From Yoonia sp. (GTDB taxonomy: Bacteria; Pseudomonadota; Alphaproteobacteria; Rhodobacterales; Rhodobacteraceae): a stretch of DNA of 64,000 nt. A program made the translations under genes and the position numbers. The stretch covers positions 1-64,000 of the forward strand of contig NZ_JACUUJ010000011.1 of NCBI RefSeq assembly GCF_014859355.1, written 5' to 3'. Below the pieces are notes generated by a model. The model saw nothing but the letters and a program-made list of their open reading frames with translations. It was not told the origin of the DNA and did no database searches. This document shows positions 48,217 to 59,773 of this stretch, one piece after another (position 1 is the stretch's first letter; every line of letters starts with the position of its first letter).

Positions 48217-49320
48217 ATGCTACGCCGCCTTTATCACGACCAGCCCGAAACCTTTGCCTTCACCCCAGATAACCTGAAGTGGGCGGAAGCGCAGATCAAG
48301 AAATTTCCCGAAGGCCGTCAGGCCAGCGCCATCATCCCTATTCTTTGGCGCGCGCAGGAACAGGAAGGCTGGCTGACCCGGCCCGCGATTGAATATGTGG
48401 CCCAAATGCTGGATCTGGCCTATATCCGCGCGCTGGAAGTCGCGTCTTTCTATTTCATGTTCCAGTTGCAGCCGGTCGGTTCGGTCGCGCATATTCAGGT
48501 CTGCGGCACGCTAACCTGCATGATCTGCGGCGCCGAGGATCTGATCGGCGTTTGCCGTGACAAGATCGCGGACAAGCCTTTCGCGCTGTCGGCTGATGGC
48601 AAGTTTTCGTGGGAAGAGGTGGAATGTCTGGGGTCATGCACAAATGCGCCGATGGCCCAGATCGGCAAGGATTATTACGAAGATCTGACCGCGGAACGTC
48701 TGGGCGAAATCATTGATGAACTGGCCGCAGGCCGCGTGCCTGTGCCCGGTCCGCAAAACGGGCGGTTTGCTGCGGAACCGCGCAAGGGGCTGACCAGTCT
48801 GCGCGGCTACGAAAGCGGCAAGACGGAATATAACGCCAGCGCGCAACTGGCCGTGGATATTGGCGATACCGTCAAACGGATTGACGGCACCGAAGTGCCT
48901 TTGCTGACGCCATGGATCGCGGGTGGCGGGAAAAAAGCCGTAGCTGGTAAAAAAGCCAAAGAACCCAAGCCAGCGGCAAAAGTGCCCGCCGACAGCACAG
49001 GCGTGACCAAGCAAGAGGCGCAAGCGACATCTGAGGCCAAGCCGGTGTCAAAATCGGATCCGGGGGATACAGCCGAACAGCAACCCGAAACAATCGCACA
49101 GCCGCGCAGCGGTGGGGCGGATGACCTGAAAAAAATCAGCGGCGTCGGCCCAAAATTGGAAGCCGTGCTGAATGAATTGGGGTTCTGGCACTTTGACCAG
49201 ATCGCGAAATGGACAGAGGCCGAGGTGGCTTGGGTTGACAGCCGCTTGAAATTCAAGGGGCGGATCACACGGGATAACTGGATGGCACAGGCTGCGGCGC
49301 TGGCAAAAACAAAAGATTGA
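48217..49320 (+). CDS. nuoE: NADH-quinone oxidoreductase subunit E with C-terminal helix-hairpin-helix-like extension
   Basis: [16 protein letters not shown]...[16 protein letters not shown] NuoE core; C-terminal [31 protein letters not shown]. Confidence 0.93.
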   Translation: MLRRLYHDQPETFAFTPDNLKWAEAQIKKFPEGRQASAIIPILWRAQEQEGWLTRPAIEYVAQMLDLAYIRALEVASFYFMFQLQPVGSVAHIQVCGTLTCMICGAEDLIGVCRDKIADKPFALSADGKFSWEEVECLGSCTNAPMAQIGKDYYEDLTAERLGEIIDELAAGRVPVPGPQNGRFAAEPRKGLTSLRGYESGKTEYNASAQLAVDIGDTVKRIDGTEVPLLTPWIAGGGKKAVAGKKAKEPKPAAKVPADSTGVTKQEAQATSEAKPVSKSDPGDTAEQQPETIAQPRSGGADDLKKISGVGPKLEAVLNELGFWHFDQIAKWTEAEVAWVDSRLKFKGRITRDNWMAQAAALAKTKD

Positions 49321-49494
49321 CGTGGCTTTGGGCCAAAAAGAGCTTGAACAGTGCGTCACGTCAAAGTGGTTCATTTTTTAGCGTAAATCAGCTAAATATG
49401 TCGCAAGAGATTTTAACCGTCGCGCAGGCATGATGCTGGTCTGAATTGTCATGCGCATTATGTTTTGAAGTGCCCAGACAAGGGGGGATAAGTC

Positions 49495-50010
49495 ATGATT
49501 AATTTCAATGCGCCTGCATCAAAGTTTGAAGGGATTGTCGCGGTTGCGGCCCTGTTTGCAATCATCGCCATCGGCGTGGCGTTTGTTTTGTATGATTACA
49601 GCTTTATCGCTGCGGTGTTTGTCGGGGCGGTGGTTGGCGTTGTCACTGGTGGCGTGTTGTTTCTGGGCTGGCGGGAACCTGCGCCCGGTCCACAGGCTGC
49701 GCCGAAACCGGCGGTTGCTACGGCCCAAACCACAGCAACGATTGTTCCGCAGGGGTCTGATGGAAAACCGACATTTCTGCGTGCTGCGCGCGACAGCGGG
49801 TCTGATGATCTGAAGCTGATCAAAGGCGTGGGGCCAAAGCTGGAAAAGATACTTCATGATATGGGTGTGTTCCATTTTGACCAGATTGCCGCCTGGGGCC
49901 CCGCAGAGGAGGCATGGATGGATGATAACCTTGAAGGCTTCAAAGGGCGTGTCACGCGTGATGACTGGGTTGCGCAGGCCAAAGCATTGGCCAATGGTGC
50001 GCACAGCTAG
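49495..50010 (+). CDS. Membrane-anchored protein with helix-hairpin-helix-like domain paralogous to the NuoE extension
   Basis: Two TM segments, then DDLKLIKGVGPKLEKILHDMGVFHFDQIAAWGPAEEAWMDDNLEGFKGRVTRDDWVAQAKALA. Confidence 0.82.
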   Translation: MINFNAPASKFEGIVAVAALFAIIAIGVAFVLYDYSFIAAVFVGAVVGVVTGGVLFLGWREPAPGPQAAPKPAVATAQTTATIVPQGSDGKPTFLRAARDSGSDDLKLIKGVGPKLEKILHDMGVFHFDQIAAWGPAEEAWMDDNLEGFKGRVTRDDWVAQAKALANGAHS

Positions 50011-50055
50011 GTTTTGACGAAGCAGGGGGCTGCGTTTGCGAATGCGGTTTGGTTC

Positions 50056-50286
50056 ATGGCACAGTCCGGGCAAAAAGATCAGGCAAGGGCGGGACGACGC
50101 ATCGCGTTGACGGTGGCAGGAACAGGTGTTTTCTGGATTATGGCGTCCTTGATCGGGTCGGAATATAACTGGTTAAATCGCACACGCGCGTTTTTTGACC
50201 TTGCAGCGCTGGCCGGTTTCGGCTTTGCGCTGTGGCAGACATTTCAACTCTGGCGCGCGCGCCAGAATGACAAGGGCGATAGCTGA
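50056..50286 (+). CDS. DUF5337-like small membrane protein
   Basis: [73 protein letters not shown]; abuts nuoF. Confidence 0.7.
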   Translation: MAQSGQKDQARAGRRIALTVAGTGVFWIMASLIGSEYNWLNRTRAFFDLAALAGFGFALWQTFQLWRARQNDKGDS

Positions 50287-51572
50287 TGCTCAAAGACCAA
50301 GACCGGATTTTTACCAACCTTTACGGGATGCACGACCGCAGCCTTGCCGGCGCGCAACAGCGCGGGCATTGGGATGGCACGGCCGATATCATCAAGAAGG
50401 GGCGTGACTGGATCATCAACGAAATGAAGGCGTCGGGCCTGCGCGGGCGCGGCGGTGCGGGCTTTCCCACGGGTCTCAAGTGGTCTTTCATGCCCAAGGA
50501 AAGCGATGGGCGCCCGGCCTATCTGGTGGTCAACGCCGACGAATCCGAACCGGGCACCTGCAAAGACCGCGAGATCATGCGCCACGACCCGCACACGCTG
50601 GTAGAAGGGTGCTTGATTGCCAGCTTCGCAATGAATGCCCACGCCTGCTATATTTACATTCGCGGTGAATACATCCGCGAGAAAGAGGCGCTGCAAGCCG
50701 CCATTGACGAAGCCTATGCCGCTGGTCTGGTCGGCAAGAATGCCTGCAAATCCGGCTGGGATTTCGATATTTATCTGACCCATGGCGCCGGTGCTTATAT
50801 CTGCGGCGAAGAAACAGCCCTGCTGGAAAGCCTTGAGGGTAAAAAGGGCATGCCGCGGATGAAACCGCCATTCCCCGCGGGTGCGGGTCTTTATGGTTGC
50901 CCGACGACGGTGAACAATGTGGAATCAATCGCCGTGGTGCCCACGATCCTGCGGCGCGGTGGGGCGTGGTTTTCCGGCATGGGCCGTCCAAACAATGCAG
51001 GCACCAAACTGTTCGCGATTTCCGGCCATGTGAACAACCCATGTGTCGTAGAAGAGGAAATGTCGATCCCCTTCGAGGAATTGATCGAAAAGCACTGCGG
51101 CGGGGTCAGGGGCGGTTGGGATAACCTCAAGGCCGTGATCCCCGGCGGGTCGTCCGTGCCCTGCGTGCGTGGCGAAAACATGCGCGACGCGATCATGGAT
51201 TTCGATGCGCTTAAGGAAAAAGGGTCTTCGTTGGGCACGGCTGCGGTGATCGTGATGGACCAGTCCACCGACATGATCAAAGCGATCTGGCGGCTGTCGA
51301 AATTCTACAAGCACGAAAGCTGCGGCCAATGCACGCCTTGCCGCGAAGGCACAGGCTGGATGATGCGCGTGATGGCGCGGCTGGTCGAAGGCAACGCAAG
51401 CGTCGAGGAAATCGACATGCTGCTGGACGTGACAAAACAGGTCGAAGGGCATACGATCTGTGCGCTGGGCGATGCGGCGGCATGGCCAATTCAAGGTCTG
51501 ATCAAGAATTTCCGTGACGAGATCGAGGACCGGATCAAACATAAACGGATGCCCGGGATGGCGGCAGAGTGA
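50286..51572 (+). CDS. nuoF: NADH-quinone oxidoreductase subunit F
   Basis: [36 protein letters not shown]. Confidence 0.97.
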   Translation: MLKDQDRIFTNLYGMHDRSLAGAQQRGHWDGTADIIKKGRDWIINEMKASGLRGRGGAGFPTGLKWSFMPKESDGRPAYLVVNADESEPGTCKDREIMRHDPHTLVEGCLIASFAMNAHACYIYIRGEYIREKEALQAAIDEAYAAGLVGKNACKSGWDFDIYLTHGAGAYICGEETALLESLEGKKGMPRMKPPFPAGAGLYGCPTTVNNVESIAVVPTILRRGGAWFSGMGRPNNAGTKLFAISGHVNNPCVVEEEMSIPFEELIEKHCGGVRGGWDNLKAVIPGGSSVPCVRGENMRDAIMDFDALKEKGSSLGTAAVIVMDQSTDMIKAIWRLSKFYKHESCGQCTPCREGTGWMMRVMARLVEGNASVEEIDMLLDVTKQVEGHTICALGDAAAWPIQGLIKNFRDEIEDRIKHKRMPGMAAE

Positions 51573-51982
51573 TTTTGCGCGCGGGCATGGTTGCCGCAGC
51601 TTTGGCATTGTCAGCCTGCGCGATGGGCTTGCAAGCGGCGCGGCCGTTTGACGATCAGGCGGTGCAAAAGCTGTATAATCTGACAACACCGGAATATTAT
51701 GCCACCACTGGTTTGGGCAGTCTGATTGCCCAGAAATGTGCGCGCTATACTTACGATTCCGTGCTGGATGTGCAGGTCAACGAAAAGCGTAACGAGGTCG
51801 GGCGCGGGTCGTTGTCTGCGATGGCGCTGCGCGATGCGATTGATCTGGAAACCGATGTGACCAAACGCAGTTTTGCCGCCAAACATGGCGTTGACATGGA
51901 TGCGGCCGACGATCTGTGCGCGGCGGCTGATGGGGAAATGCTGGAAGGTTCTGCGCTCAGCGCGGTGCTGATTCCCGTGTGA
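51569..51982 (+). CDS. Hypothetical secreted/lipoprotein, DUF5333-like (tentative)
   Basis: [20 protein letters not shown] lipobox; spaced Cys pattern reminiscent of the following DUF5333-like gene. Confidence 0.6.
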   Translation: MILRAGMVAAALALSACAMGLQAARPFDDQAVQKLYNLTTPEYYATTGLGSLIAQKCARYTYDSVLDVQVNEKRNEVGRGSLSAMALRDAIDLETDVTKRSFAAKHGVDMDAADDLCAAADGEMLEGSALSAVLIPV

Positions 51983-52004
51983 TCGCGCAAACTGTGATGT
52001 CTTG

Positions 52005-52035
52005 AAAGGTCGCAAGCAATTGCGGCCTTTTTTTG
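52005..52035 (+). terminator. Rho-independent terminator inside the nuo cluster
   Basis: AAAGGTCGCAA-GCAA-TTGCGGCCTTTTTTT. Confidence 0.8.
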
Positions 52036-52157
52036 TCTGATGACATGCCGCGATGGGCGTAATCCCATCTGTTTGGTGTCGTGTTATTGAATATCCGACG
52101 CTCAAGCGCGATCTCTGTCCATATAACAGATCCCGACAGGCGGGGCAGGAGCGGACA

Positions 52158-52559
52158 ATGAACAAGATACGCGCATTCGTTACAGCCTTGGGCCTTGTGA
52201 TACTGGCGGGGGGCCTTTCGGCGCAAACGGAACTGAAAGATGTGGCCGAGGTCCGCGATGGCATCATCCATGTCGGCATGGCCTATGAGATTTCGCAAGA
52301 ATGCGACGGTATCCGCGCGCGCACCTTTCGGGGTATCGGTTATTTGCAATCGCTCAAGAATCGGGCGCGTGAACTGGGGTATTCAGCCGAAGACATCGAC
52401 GCCTACGTGAATGATCGCGCCGAAAAGCGCCGGTTGGAACAAATTGCGCGCGATCGACTGGCGGCCCTTGGGGCTGTCGCAGGAGACGCGGAAACATATT
52501 GTGCCGTGGGTCGTGCGCAGATTGATGCAGACACGCGCGTGGGGTGGCTCTTGCGTTAA
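52158..52559 (+). CDS. DUF5333-like secreted protein
   Basis: MNKIRAFVTALGLVILAGGLSAQTELKDVAEVRDGIIHVGMAYEISQECDGIRARTFRGIGYLQSLKNRARELGYSAEDIDAYVND...YCAVGRAQIDADTRVGWLLR. Confidence 0.75.
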   Translation: MNKIRAFVTALGLVILAGGLSAQTELKDVAEVRDGIIHVGMAYEISQECDGIRARTFRGIGYLQSLKNRARELGYSAEDIDAYVNDRAEKRRLEQIARDRLAALGAVAGDAETYCAVGRAQIDADTRVGWLLR

Positions 52560-52697
52560 AAACACATGCAAACTGCGGAATATGACAGGTTTTTTGTCGA
52601 TCCGGCTGGCATCGTCCCCGATGTCGCGTTAGAACGCGATCAACGCCGTGGCCCGATCACGATGGGGGCTACGCGACTGGGAACATAAAGGCGTGCC

Positions 52698-54713
52698 ATG
52701 TCTGATCTGCGCAAAGTCATCATTGATGGAAAAGAGGTCGAAGTTGACGGGGCAATGACCCTGATTCAGGCCTGTGAAGTGGCGGGAATTGAAATTCCCC
52801 GGTTCTGCTATCATGAACGTTTGTCCATCGCGGGTAACTGCCGCATGTGTCTGGTCGAGGTTGTGGGCGGCCCACCCAAACCCGCCGCATCCTGCGCGAT
52901 GCAGGTCAAGGATCTGCGCCCGGGCCCTGAAGGGCAGCCGCCCGTGGTGAAAACCAACAGCCCCATGGTGAAAAAGGCCCGTGAGGGCGTGATGGAATTC
53001 CTTCTCATCAATCACCCGCTGGATTGCCCGATCTGCGATCAGGGGGGCGAATGCGACCTGCAGGATCAGGCGATGGCGTATGGCGTTGATTTCAGCCGCT
53101 TCCGCGAACCAAAACGTGCGACCGAGGATCTGGATCTGGGGCCGCTGGTCGAAACCCACATGACCCGCTGCATTTCCTGCACCCGCTGCGTCCGATTCAC
53201 CACCGAAGTTGCGGGCATCACCCAGATGGGCCAGACCGGGCGCGGTGAAGACGCGGAAATCACCAGTTATCTGGGTGAAACGCTCGACAGCAACATGCAG
53301 GGAAACATCATTGATCTGTGTCCGGTTGGCGCGCTGGTGTCGAAACCCTATGCCTTTACCGCCCGTCCCTGGGAATTGACCAAGACCGAATCCATCGATG
53401 TGATGGATGCGCTGGGGTCCAGCATCCGGGTTGATACCAAGGGCCGCGAAGTCATGCGTTTCCTGCCGCGCAACCATGATGGCGTGAACGAAGAGTGGAT
53501 TTCCGACAAGACCCGTTTCGTCTGGGACGGGCTGCGCCGCCAGCGGCTGGATACCCCCTATATCCGCGAAAATGGCAAGCTGCGCAAAGCGGGCTGGGAT
53601 GAGGCGCTGCAAGTGGCCGCCGCTGCAATGCAGGGCCGTAAACTGGCCGGTCTGGTCGGTGATCTGGCCCCGGTCGAGGCGGCGTTCGCGCTTAAGCATT
53701 TGGTTGAAGGGCAGGGCGGTGTTGTTGAATGTCGCACCGATGGGGCAAAACTGCCCATCGGAAACCGGTCGGCCTATGTCGGCACGGCGACGATCGAGGA
53801 CATTGATGCGGCCAGGCAGGTGTATCTGATCGGCACCAACCCCCGCGTCGAAGCCCCAGTGCTGAACGCGCGTATTCGCAGGGTCTGGACGCGTGGTGCG
53901 GATGTAACATTGGTGGGTGAGGCGGTTGATCTGACCTATGACTACACCCACGCGGGTGCCGATCGTGCGGCATTGGTGGCGCTTGCGGCGCAAGATTTTA
54001 ACGCGGTGAAAGATCAGCCCTCTGTCGTGATCGTCGGGCAGGGTGCGCTACGCGAAGCCGATGGCGCGGCGGTTCTGGCTCATGCGATGAAGCTGGCGGA
54101 AATGTCGGGTTCCGGCTTGCTGGTGTTGCACACCGCTGCGGGTCGTGTCGGTGCGATGGATGTGGGTGCTGTGGCAGAGGGTGGCATGGATGCGGTCAAG
54201 GAGGCGGAAGTTATTTATAATCTTGGCGCGGACGAAGTTGATATCGCACCGGGCGCGTTCGTGATTTATCAGGGCAGCCACGGGGACCGTGGTGCGCATC
54301 GCGCCGATATCATCCTTCCGGGTGCCGCCTATACCGAAGAAAACGGCCTGTTCGTGAATACTGAAGGGCGGCCGCAACTGGCGCTGCGTGCCAGCTTCCC
54401 GCCGGGCGAGGCCAAGGAAAACTGGGCCATTCTGCGGGCGCTGTCTGCGGAACTGGGGGCCACGCTGCCATTCGACAGCATGGCGCAATTGCGTCAGGCG
54501 CTGGTCGCCGCGCACCCGCATCTTGGCAAGGTGGATCAGGTGCCTGAAAACGATTGGAATCCGCTGCCTGTTAAAACGCCAGGCAAGGCTGATTTCATCA
54601 ATGCGATCAGTGATTTTTACCTGACAAACCCGATTGCGCGGGCGTCAACATTGATGGCCGAATTAAGCGCAAACGCCAAGGCGCGCAGGTCAATACCGGT
54701 TGCGGCGGAATAA
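52698..54713 (+). CDS. nuoG: NADH-quinone oxidoreductase subunit G
   Basis: [67 protein letters not shown]. Confidence 0.97.
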   Translation: MSDLRKVIIDGKEVEVDGAMTLIQACEVAGIEIPRFCYHERLSIAGNCRMCLVEVVGGPPKPAASCAMQVKDLRPGPEGQPPVVKTNSPMVKKAREGVMEFLLINHPLDCPICDQGGECDLQDQAMAYGVDFSRFREPKRATEDLDLGPLVETHMTRCISCTRCVRFTTEVAGITQMGQTGRGEDAEITSYLGETLDSNMQGNIIDLCPVGALVSKPYAFTARPWELTKTESIDVMDALGSSIRVDTKGREVMRFLPRNHDGVNEEWISDKTRFVWDGLRRQRLDTPYIRENGKLRKAGWDEALQVAAAAMQGRKLAGLVGDLAPVEAAFALKHLVEGQGGVVECRTDGAKLPIGNRSAYVGTATIEDIDAARQVYLIGTNPRVEAPVLNARIRRVWTRGADVTLVGEAVDLTYDYTHAGADRAALVALAAQDFNAVKDQPSVVIVGQGALREADGAAVLAHAMKLAEMSGSGLLVLHTAAGRVGAMDVGAVAEGGMDAVKEAEVIYNLGADEVDIAPGAFVIYQGSHGDRGAHRADIILPGAAYTEENGLFVNTEGRPQLALRASFPPGEAKENWAILRALSAELGATLPFDSMAQLRQALVAAHPHLGKVDQVPENDWNPLPVKTPGKADFINAISDFYLTNPIARASTLMAELSANAKARRSIPVAAE

Positions 54714-54821
54714 GTGACGGGCCTGGCCCGGAAAATTGCCTGTCAAGGGCTGGCATCTGCGGCGCGGATTGGTTACGCGCTGGATCATAAAGACACCGCA
54801 AGACCGGTGTGAGGGACAAAG

Positions 54822-55862
54822 ATGATTGAATTCTTTACCAATACCAACCTTGGCATTGTCCTTGTGATATTGGGGCAAAGCCTTTTGGTGCTTGTTCCAC
54901 TGCTCTTGGCGCTGGCATTTCTGATGTATGCGGACCGCAAGGTCTGGGCCGCTGTGCAAATGCGCAAGGGTCCGAACGTGGTGGGCGCCTTTGGCCTGCT
55001 GCAATCCTTCGCAGATTTCCTGAAATACATCGTCAAGGAAATCGTCGTGCCTGCGGGCGCTGACAAGTTTGTCTTCTTCCTTGCGCCAATGATTGCCTTT
55101 GTGCTGGCTGTCATCGCATGGGCTGTGATCCCCTTCAACGACGGCTGGGTGCTGGCCGATATCAACGTTGCGATCCTGTATATCTTTGCGATCTCCAGCC
55201 TTGAGGTTTACGGCGTCATTATGGGCGGCTGGGCGTCAAACTCCAAATACCCGTTCCTGGGGTCGTTACGGTCGGCGGCACAGATGATTTCTTATGAAGT
55301 GTCGATCGGTCTGATCATTGTCGGTGTCATTATTTCCACGGGGTCGCTGAACTTTGGCGATATCGTGGCGGCACAGGACGGGGCTGGCGGTATCTTCAGC
55401 TGGTATTGGGTCGCACATTTCCCGATGCTGTTCTTGTTCTTTATCAGCGCGCTGGCCGAAACCAACCGCCCGCCGTTCGATCTGCCCGAGGCGGAATCGG
55501 AACTGGTGGCGGGTTATCAGGTGGAATATTCATCAACTCCGTTCTTGCTGTTCATGATCGGCGAACTGATGGCCGTCGTGCTGATGTGCGCGCTGGTGTC
55601 GCTGTTGTTCCTTGGCGGTTGGCTGTCACCCATTCCCGGCCTGCCGGACGGTATTCTGTGGATGGTGCTGAAGATGGGGTTCTGTTTCTTTATCTTCGCG
55701 ATGGTCAAGGCGATCACGCCCCGCTACCGCTATGACCAGTTGATGCGGATCGGTTGGAAAGTGTTCCTGCCGATGTCGCTGGCATGGGTCGTGATCGTTT
55801 CGTTTCTTGCAAAATACGAGGTTCTGGGGGGCTTTTGGGCCCGCTGGACGATGGGAGGCTAA
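54822..55862 (+). CDS. nuoH: NADH-quinone oxidoreductase subunit H
   Basis: [67 protein letters not shown]. Confidence 0.97.
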   Translation: MIEFFTNTNLGIVLVILGQSLLVLVPLLLALAFLMYADRKVWAAVQMRKGPNVVGAFGLLQSFADFLKYIVKEIVVPAGADKFVFFLAPMIAFVLAVIAWAVIPFNDGWVLADINVAILYIFAISSLEVYGVIMGGWASNSKYPFLGSLRSAAQMISYEVSIGLIIVGVIISTGSLNFGDIVAAQDGAGGIFSWYWVAHFPMLFLFFISALAETNRPPFDLPEAESELVAGYQVEYSSTPFLLFMIGELMAVVLMCALVSLLFLGGWLSPIPGLPDGILWMVLKMGFCFFIFAMVKAITPRYRYDQLMRIGWKVFLPMSLAWVVIVSFLAKYEVLGGFWARWTMGG

Positions 55863-55865
55863 GCA

Positions 55866-56360
55866 ATGACCCAGATGGATTATACCCGCGCGGCCAAGTA
55901 TTTTCTGCTACAGGATGTCTGGCAGGGCTTTAGACTGGGGATGAAATATTTCTTTGCCCCCAAGGCCACGCTGAACTACCCACATGAAAAGGGGCCGCTT
56001 AGCCCGCGTTTTCGTGGTGAACATGCGCTGCGCCGCTATCCAAATGGCGAAGAACGCTGCATCGCCTGCAAATTGTGCGAGGCCGTGTGCCCCGCGCAGG
56101 CGATCACGATCGACGCTGAACCGCGCGATGACGGTTCGCGCCGCACGACCCGCTATGACATCGACATGACCAAATGCATCTACTGCGGTTTTTGCCAGGA
56201 GGCCTGCCCGGTGGATGCGATTGTCGAGGGGCCGAATTTCGAATTCAGCACCGAAACCCGTGAAGAACTTTATTATGACAAGGCCAAACTGCTGGAAAAC
56301 GGTGACCGCTGGGAATCCGAGATTGCGCACAACCTTGAACTGGATGCGCCCTACAGATGA
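55866..56360 (+). CDS. nuoI: NADH-quinone oxidoreductase subunit I
   Basis: [47 protein letters not shown]. Confidence 0.97.
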   Translation: MTQMDYTRAAKYFLLQDVWQGFRLGMKYFFAPKATLNYPHEKGPLSPRFRGEHALRRYPNGEERCIACKLCEAVCPAQAITIDAEPRDDGSRRTTRYDIDMTKCIYCGFCQEACPVDAIVEGPNFEFSTETREELYYDKAKLLENGDRWESEIAHNLELDAPYR

Positions 56361-56758
56361 CCGATCAGAACAACCCTTTTGATGCGATGATGAAGATGGG
56401 CCAGGACTGGGCCAAGTCGATGAATATCGACATGGATGCCTTTACGCCAAAAGGGTTTGAAAACCTTTGGCCAACCATGTCCAAGGATATGATGGAGGCG
56501 TTTTTCGGCAAGGGGATCAACCCGGATGGTCTGGATGCGAAAACGCGGCTGCTGTTGACACTGGCAGGGCTGACCGTGCTGGGCGCGCAGGCCGAGGCGC
56601 AGATCAGGTTGACCGTGCGCCATCTGGTCGAGGCCGGGGCAACGAAACAGGAAATCGCCGAAGCGATTGCCCAGATGGGGCTGTTTGCGGGCATGCCCGC
56701 CATGACCAAAGCCATGACACTGGCCAATGAAGTGCTGGAAAAGGACGAAACCGAATGA
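56357..56758 (+). CDS. Carboxymuconolactone decarboxylase-like protein
   Basis: [62 protein letters not shown]. Confidence 0.82.
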   Translation: MTDQNNPFDAMMKMGQDWAKSMNIDMDAFTPKGFENLWPTMSKDMMEAFFGKGINPDGLDAKTRLLLTLAGLTVLGAQAEAQIRLTVRHLVEAGATKQEIAEAIAQMGLFAGMPAMTKAMTLANEVLEKDETE

Positions 56759-57360
56759 CAGTTTTCGCGTTTACCTTCTATCTGTTTGCGATCACGACAG
56801 TGATCGGCGGGCTGTTTACGGTCGTCAGCCGCAACCCGGTGCATTCGGTGCTGTGGTTGATCCTTGCGTTTTTGTCATCTGCGGGGTTGTTCGTCACGCT
56901 GGGTGCCGAATTTGTCGCCATGCTGCTGATCATTGTCTACGTTGGTGCGGTCGCGGTGCTTTTCTTGTTCGTGGTCATGATGCTTGACGTGGATTTTGCC
57001 GAACTCAAGGCCGAAATGGCGAAATATATGCCGCTGGCTCTGCTGATTGGTGTGGTGATCATCATGCAATTGGCGATTGCCTTGGGCGCGTGGGAATTTT
57101 CGGACGGGTTCGAGACGCGCGTTGCCAGCCCGGCGGGTGACATGACGAATACAGCAGCACTTGGGATGCTGATTTACGACAAATATATCATGCTGTTCCA
57201 ACTGGCGGGTCTGATCCTGTTGGTGGCGATGATTGGTGCGATTGTGCTGACCCTGCGCCACCGGGTCGATATCAAGCGCCAGAACGTATTGGAACAGATG
57301 TATCGTGATCCCGCCAAGGCCATGGAATTGCGCGATGTAAAGCCGGGGCAGGGGTTGTGA
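56755..57360 (+). CDS. nuoJ: NADH-quinone oxidoreductase subunit J
   Basis: [53 protein letters not shown]. Confidence 0.96.
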   Translation: MTVFAFTFYLFAITTVIGGLFTVVSRNPVHSVLWLILAFLSSAGLFVTLGAEFVAMLLIIVYVGAVAVLFLFVVMMLDVDFAELKAEMAKYMPLALLIGVVIIMQLAIALGAWEFSDGFETRVASPAGDMTNTAALGMLIYDKYIMLFQLAGLILLVAMIGAIVLTLRHRVDIKRQNVLEQMYRDPAKAMELRDVKPGQGL

Positions 57361-57402
57361 TGAGAAAATCTGCGTTGCTCCGAAAATCAAAGGACTGTGC
57401 CA

Positions 57403-57708
57403 ATGATCGGACTTGAACACTATCTGGCCGTTGCGGCGGCGCTGTTTGTGATTGGCATTTTCGGCCTGTTTCTGAACCGCAAGAACGTGATCATCCTGCT
57501 GATGAGCATTGAATTGATGCTGCTGGCGGTGAACATCAACTTTGTCGCGTTTTCCAGCTATCTGGGCGATCTGGTGGGGCAGGTCTTTACCCTGTTCGTG
57601 TTGACAGTCGCCGCCGCAGAGGCCGCGATTGGCCTTGCAATCCTTGTTTGTTTCTTCCGCAACCGCGGGACCATCGACGTTGAAGACGTCAACGTGATGA
57701 AGGGCTGA
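57403..57708 (+). CDS. nuoK: NADH-quinone oxidoreductase subunit K
   Basis: [51 protein letters not shown]. Confidence 0.96.
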   Translation: MIGLEHYLAVAAALFVIGIFGLFLNRKNVIILLMSIELMLLAVNINFVAFSSYLGDLVGQVFTLFVLTVAAAEAAIGLAILVCFFRNRGTIDVEDVNVMKG

Positions 57709-57712
57709 CCAA

Positions 57713-59773
57713 ATGGAAACCATCATCCTCTTTGCCCCGCTTGTCGGTGCGATCCTCTGCGGCTTTGGCTGGAAGGTCTTTGGCGAAAAGGCGGCCCAGT
57801 GGACAGCCACCGGCCTGTTGTTTGTGTCGGCGTTTCTGTCGTGGATCGTGTTCCTGACATTTGACGGCACCACCGAAAATATCCAGATCCTGCGCTGGAT
57901 CGAAAGCGGCACATTGTCTGCCGATTGGGCGATCCGCATGGACCGGCTGACTGCGATCATGCTGATCGTGATCACCACGGTGTCGGCGCTGGTGCATCTG
58001 TATTCCTTTGGCTACATGGCGCACGATCATAACTTCAAAGAATCTGAAAGTTACCGCCCCCGGTTTTTTGCCTATCTGTCGTTCTTTACCTTCGCGATGT
58101 TGATGCTGGTGACCGCCGATAATCTGGTCCAGATGTTCTTTGGCTGGGAAGGTGTCGGGCTGGCATCTTACCTGCTGATCGGGTTCTACTTTCGCAAACC
58201 CAGCGCAAATGCCGCCGCGATCAAGGCGTTTGTGGTCAACCGGGTGGGTGATTTCGGTTTTGCACTGGGGATTTTCGCGCTTTATCTGGTGACAGACAGC
58301 ATCCGGTTCGAAGATATCTTTGCCGCGATGCCGGGTTTGCAGGATCACACGATTACCTTCCTCTGGGCCGACTGGAACACTCTGAACCTGATTGCCGTGC
58401 TGTTGTTCATCGGGGCGATGGGTAAATCCGCGCAATTGTTCCTGCACACATGGTTGCCCGACGCGATGGAAGGCCCGACACCGGTGTCGGCCCTGATTCA
58501 CGCGGCCACGATGGTAACGGCGGGTGTGTTCCTGATTTGCCGAATGTCGCCGCTGATGGAATATGCCCCGCAAGCGACCGCGTTCATCGTGTTCATTGGT
58601 GCGACGACAGCGTTTTTTGCAGCGACCGTGGGCTTGGTGCAGAACGATATCAAGCGCGTGATTGCCTATTCGACGTGTTCGCAGCTTGGTTATATGTTCG
58701 TTGCTGCCGGGCTGGGCGTTTATTCGGTTGCCATGTTCCACCTGCTGACGCACGCGTTTTTCAAGGCGATGCTTTTCCTTGGCGCCGGGTCTGTCATACA
58801 CGCGATGCACCATGAACAGGACATGCGGAACTATGGCGGCTTGCGTCACAAAATCCCCAAGACGTTCTGGATGATGATGATCGGCACGCTGGCGATCACC
58901 GGCGTGGGGATTCCGCTGCTATACGTGGGTTTCCCCATCGGGTTTGCGGGTTTCGTGTCTAAAGATGCCATCATCGAAAGCGCCTATGCAGGCACGGCGG
59001 GCGGTTATGCCTTCTGGATGCTGGTGATCGCCGCGCTGATGACCAGTTTCTACAGCTGGCGGCTGATGTTCATGACATTCTATGGCACCCCGCGCGGGGA
59101 TGCGCATACGCATGACAATGCCCATGAAAGCCCCAATTCGATGCTGGTGCCGCTTTATGTGCTGGCGATTGGCGCTGTATTCAGCGGCATGGTCTGGTAT
59201 GGGGCGTTCTTTGGGTCGAATGACAAGGTCGGCAAATTTTTTGGCGTGCCCTATGCCGCAGCCGAAGCCGCAGCCGAGGGCGACCATGGCAAGCTGCACT
59301 ACAATCTGGTTGGCGCGCCCGGTGAAGGGGCCATTCATAACAGCCCCGACAACCATGTGCTGAACGACGCACATGCCGTGCCTGTCTGGGTCAAGCTGTC
59401 ACCTTTCGTGGCGATGCTGGCCGGTCTGGCCTTGGCCTATCAGATGTATATCCGCCGTCCTGATCTGCCTGGTAAACTGGCGCGACAGCAGGCACCGTTG
59501 TATAACTTCTTGCTGAACAAATGGTATTTTGACGAATTGTATCACTTCATTTTCGTCAAACCGGCCTTGGCGCTGGGGCGTTTCCTATGGAAACAGGGCG
59601 ACAGCAGATTGATTGACGGCGGGATCAACGGGTTGGCCATGGGGATCATCCCATTCTTTACACGGCTCGCGGGGCGGGCGCAGTCCGGTTACGTGTTTAC
59701 CTATGCCTTGGCTATGGTGCTGGGGATCGCGGCCTTGCTGACTTGGGTGACGTTGACCGGGGGGGCAAACTGA
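57713..59773 (+). CDS. nuoL: NADH-quinone oxidoreductase subunit L
   Basis: [46 protein letters not shown]. Confidence 0.97.
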   Translation: METIILFAPLVGAILCGFGWKVFGEKAAQWTATGLLFVSAFLSWIVFLTFDGTTENIQILRWIESGTLSADWAIRMDRLTAIMLIVITTVSALVHLYSFGYMAHDHNFKESESYRPRFFAYLSFFTFAMLMLVTADNLVQMFFGWEGVGLASYLLIGFYFRKPSANAAAIKAFVVNRVGDFGFALGIFALYLVTDSIRFEDIFAAMPGLQDHTITFLWADWNTLNLIAVLLFIGAMGKSAQLFLHTWLPDAMEGPTPVSALIHAATMVTAGVFLICRMSPLMEYAPQATAFIVFIGATTAFFAATVGLVQNDIKRVIAYSTCSQLGYMFVAAGLGVYSVAMFHLLTHAFFKAMLFLGAGSVIHAMHHEQDMRNYGGLRHKIPKTFWMMMIGTLAITGVGIPLLYVGFPIGFAGFVSKDAIIESAYAGTAGGYAFWMLVIAALMTSFYSWRLMFMTFYGTPRGDAHTHDNAHESPNSMLVPLYVLAIGAVFSGMVWYGAFFGSNDKVGKFFGVPYAAAEAAAEGDHGKLHYNLVGAPGEGAIHNSPDNHVLNDAHAVPVWVKLSPFVAMLAGLALAYQMYIRRPDLPGKLARQQAPLYNFLLNKWYFDELYHFIFVKPALALGRFLWKQGDSRLIDGGINGLAMGIIPFFTRLAGRAQSGYVFTYALAMVLGIAALLTWVTLTGGAN

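Noticed and set aside
48148-48276. Hydrophobic GTG ORF overlapping the nuoE start ([29 protein letters not shown]...)
   Set aside because: Overlaps the conserved NuoE N-terminus out of frame; possible but unsupported without comparative data.
54714-54812. 32-aa GTG ORF between nuoG and nuoH (VTGLARKIACQGLASAARIGYALDHKDTARPV)
   Set aside because: Short, no clear RBS or domain; cannot separate from chance without conservation data.
57689-58849. 386-aa and other minus-strand ORFs across nuoJ-nuoN
   Set aside because: Antisense to certain complex I subunits; composition is His/Gln/Arg-rich artefact.
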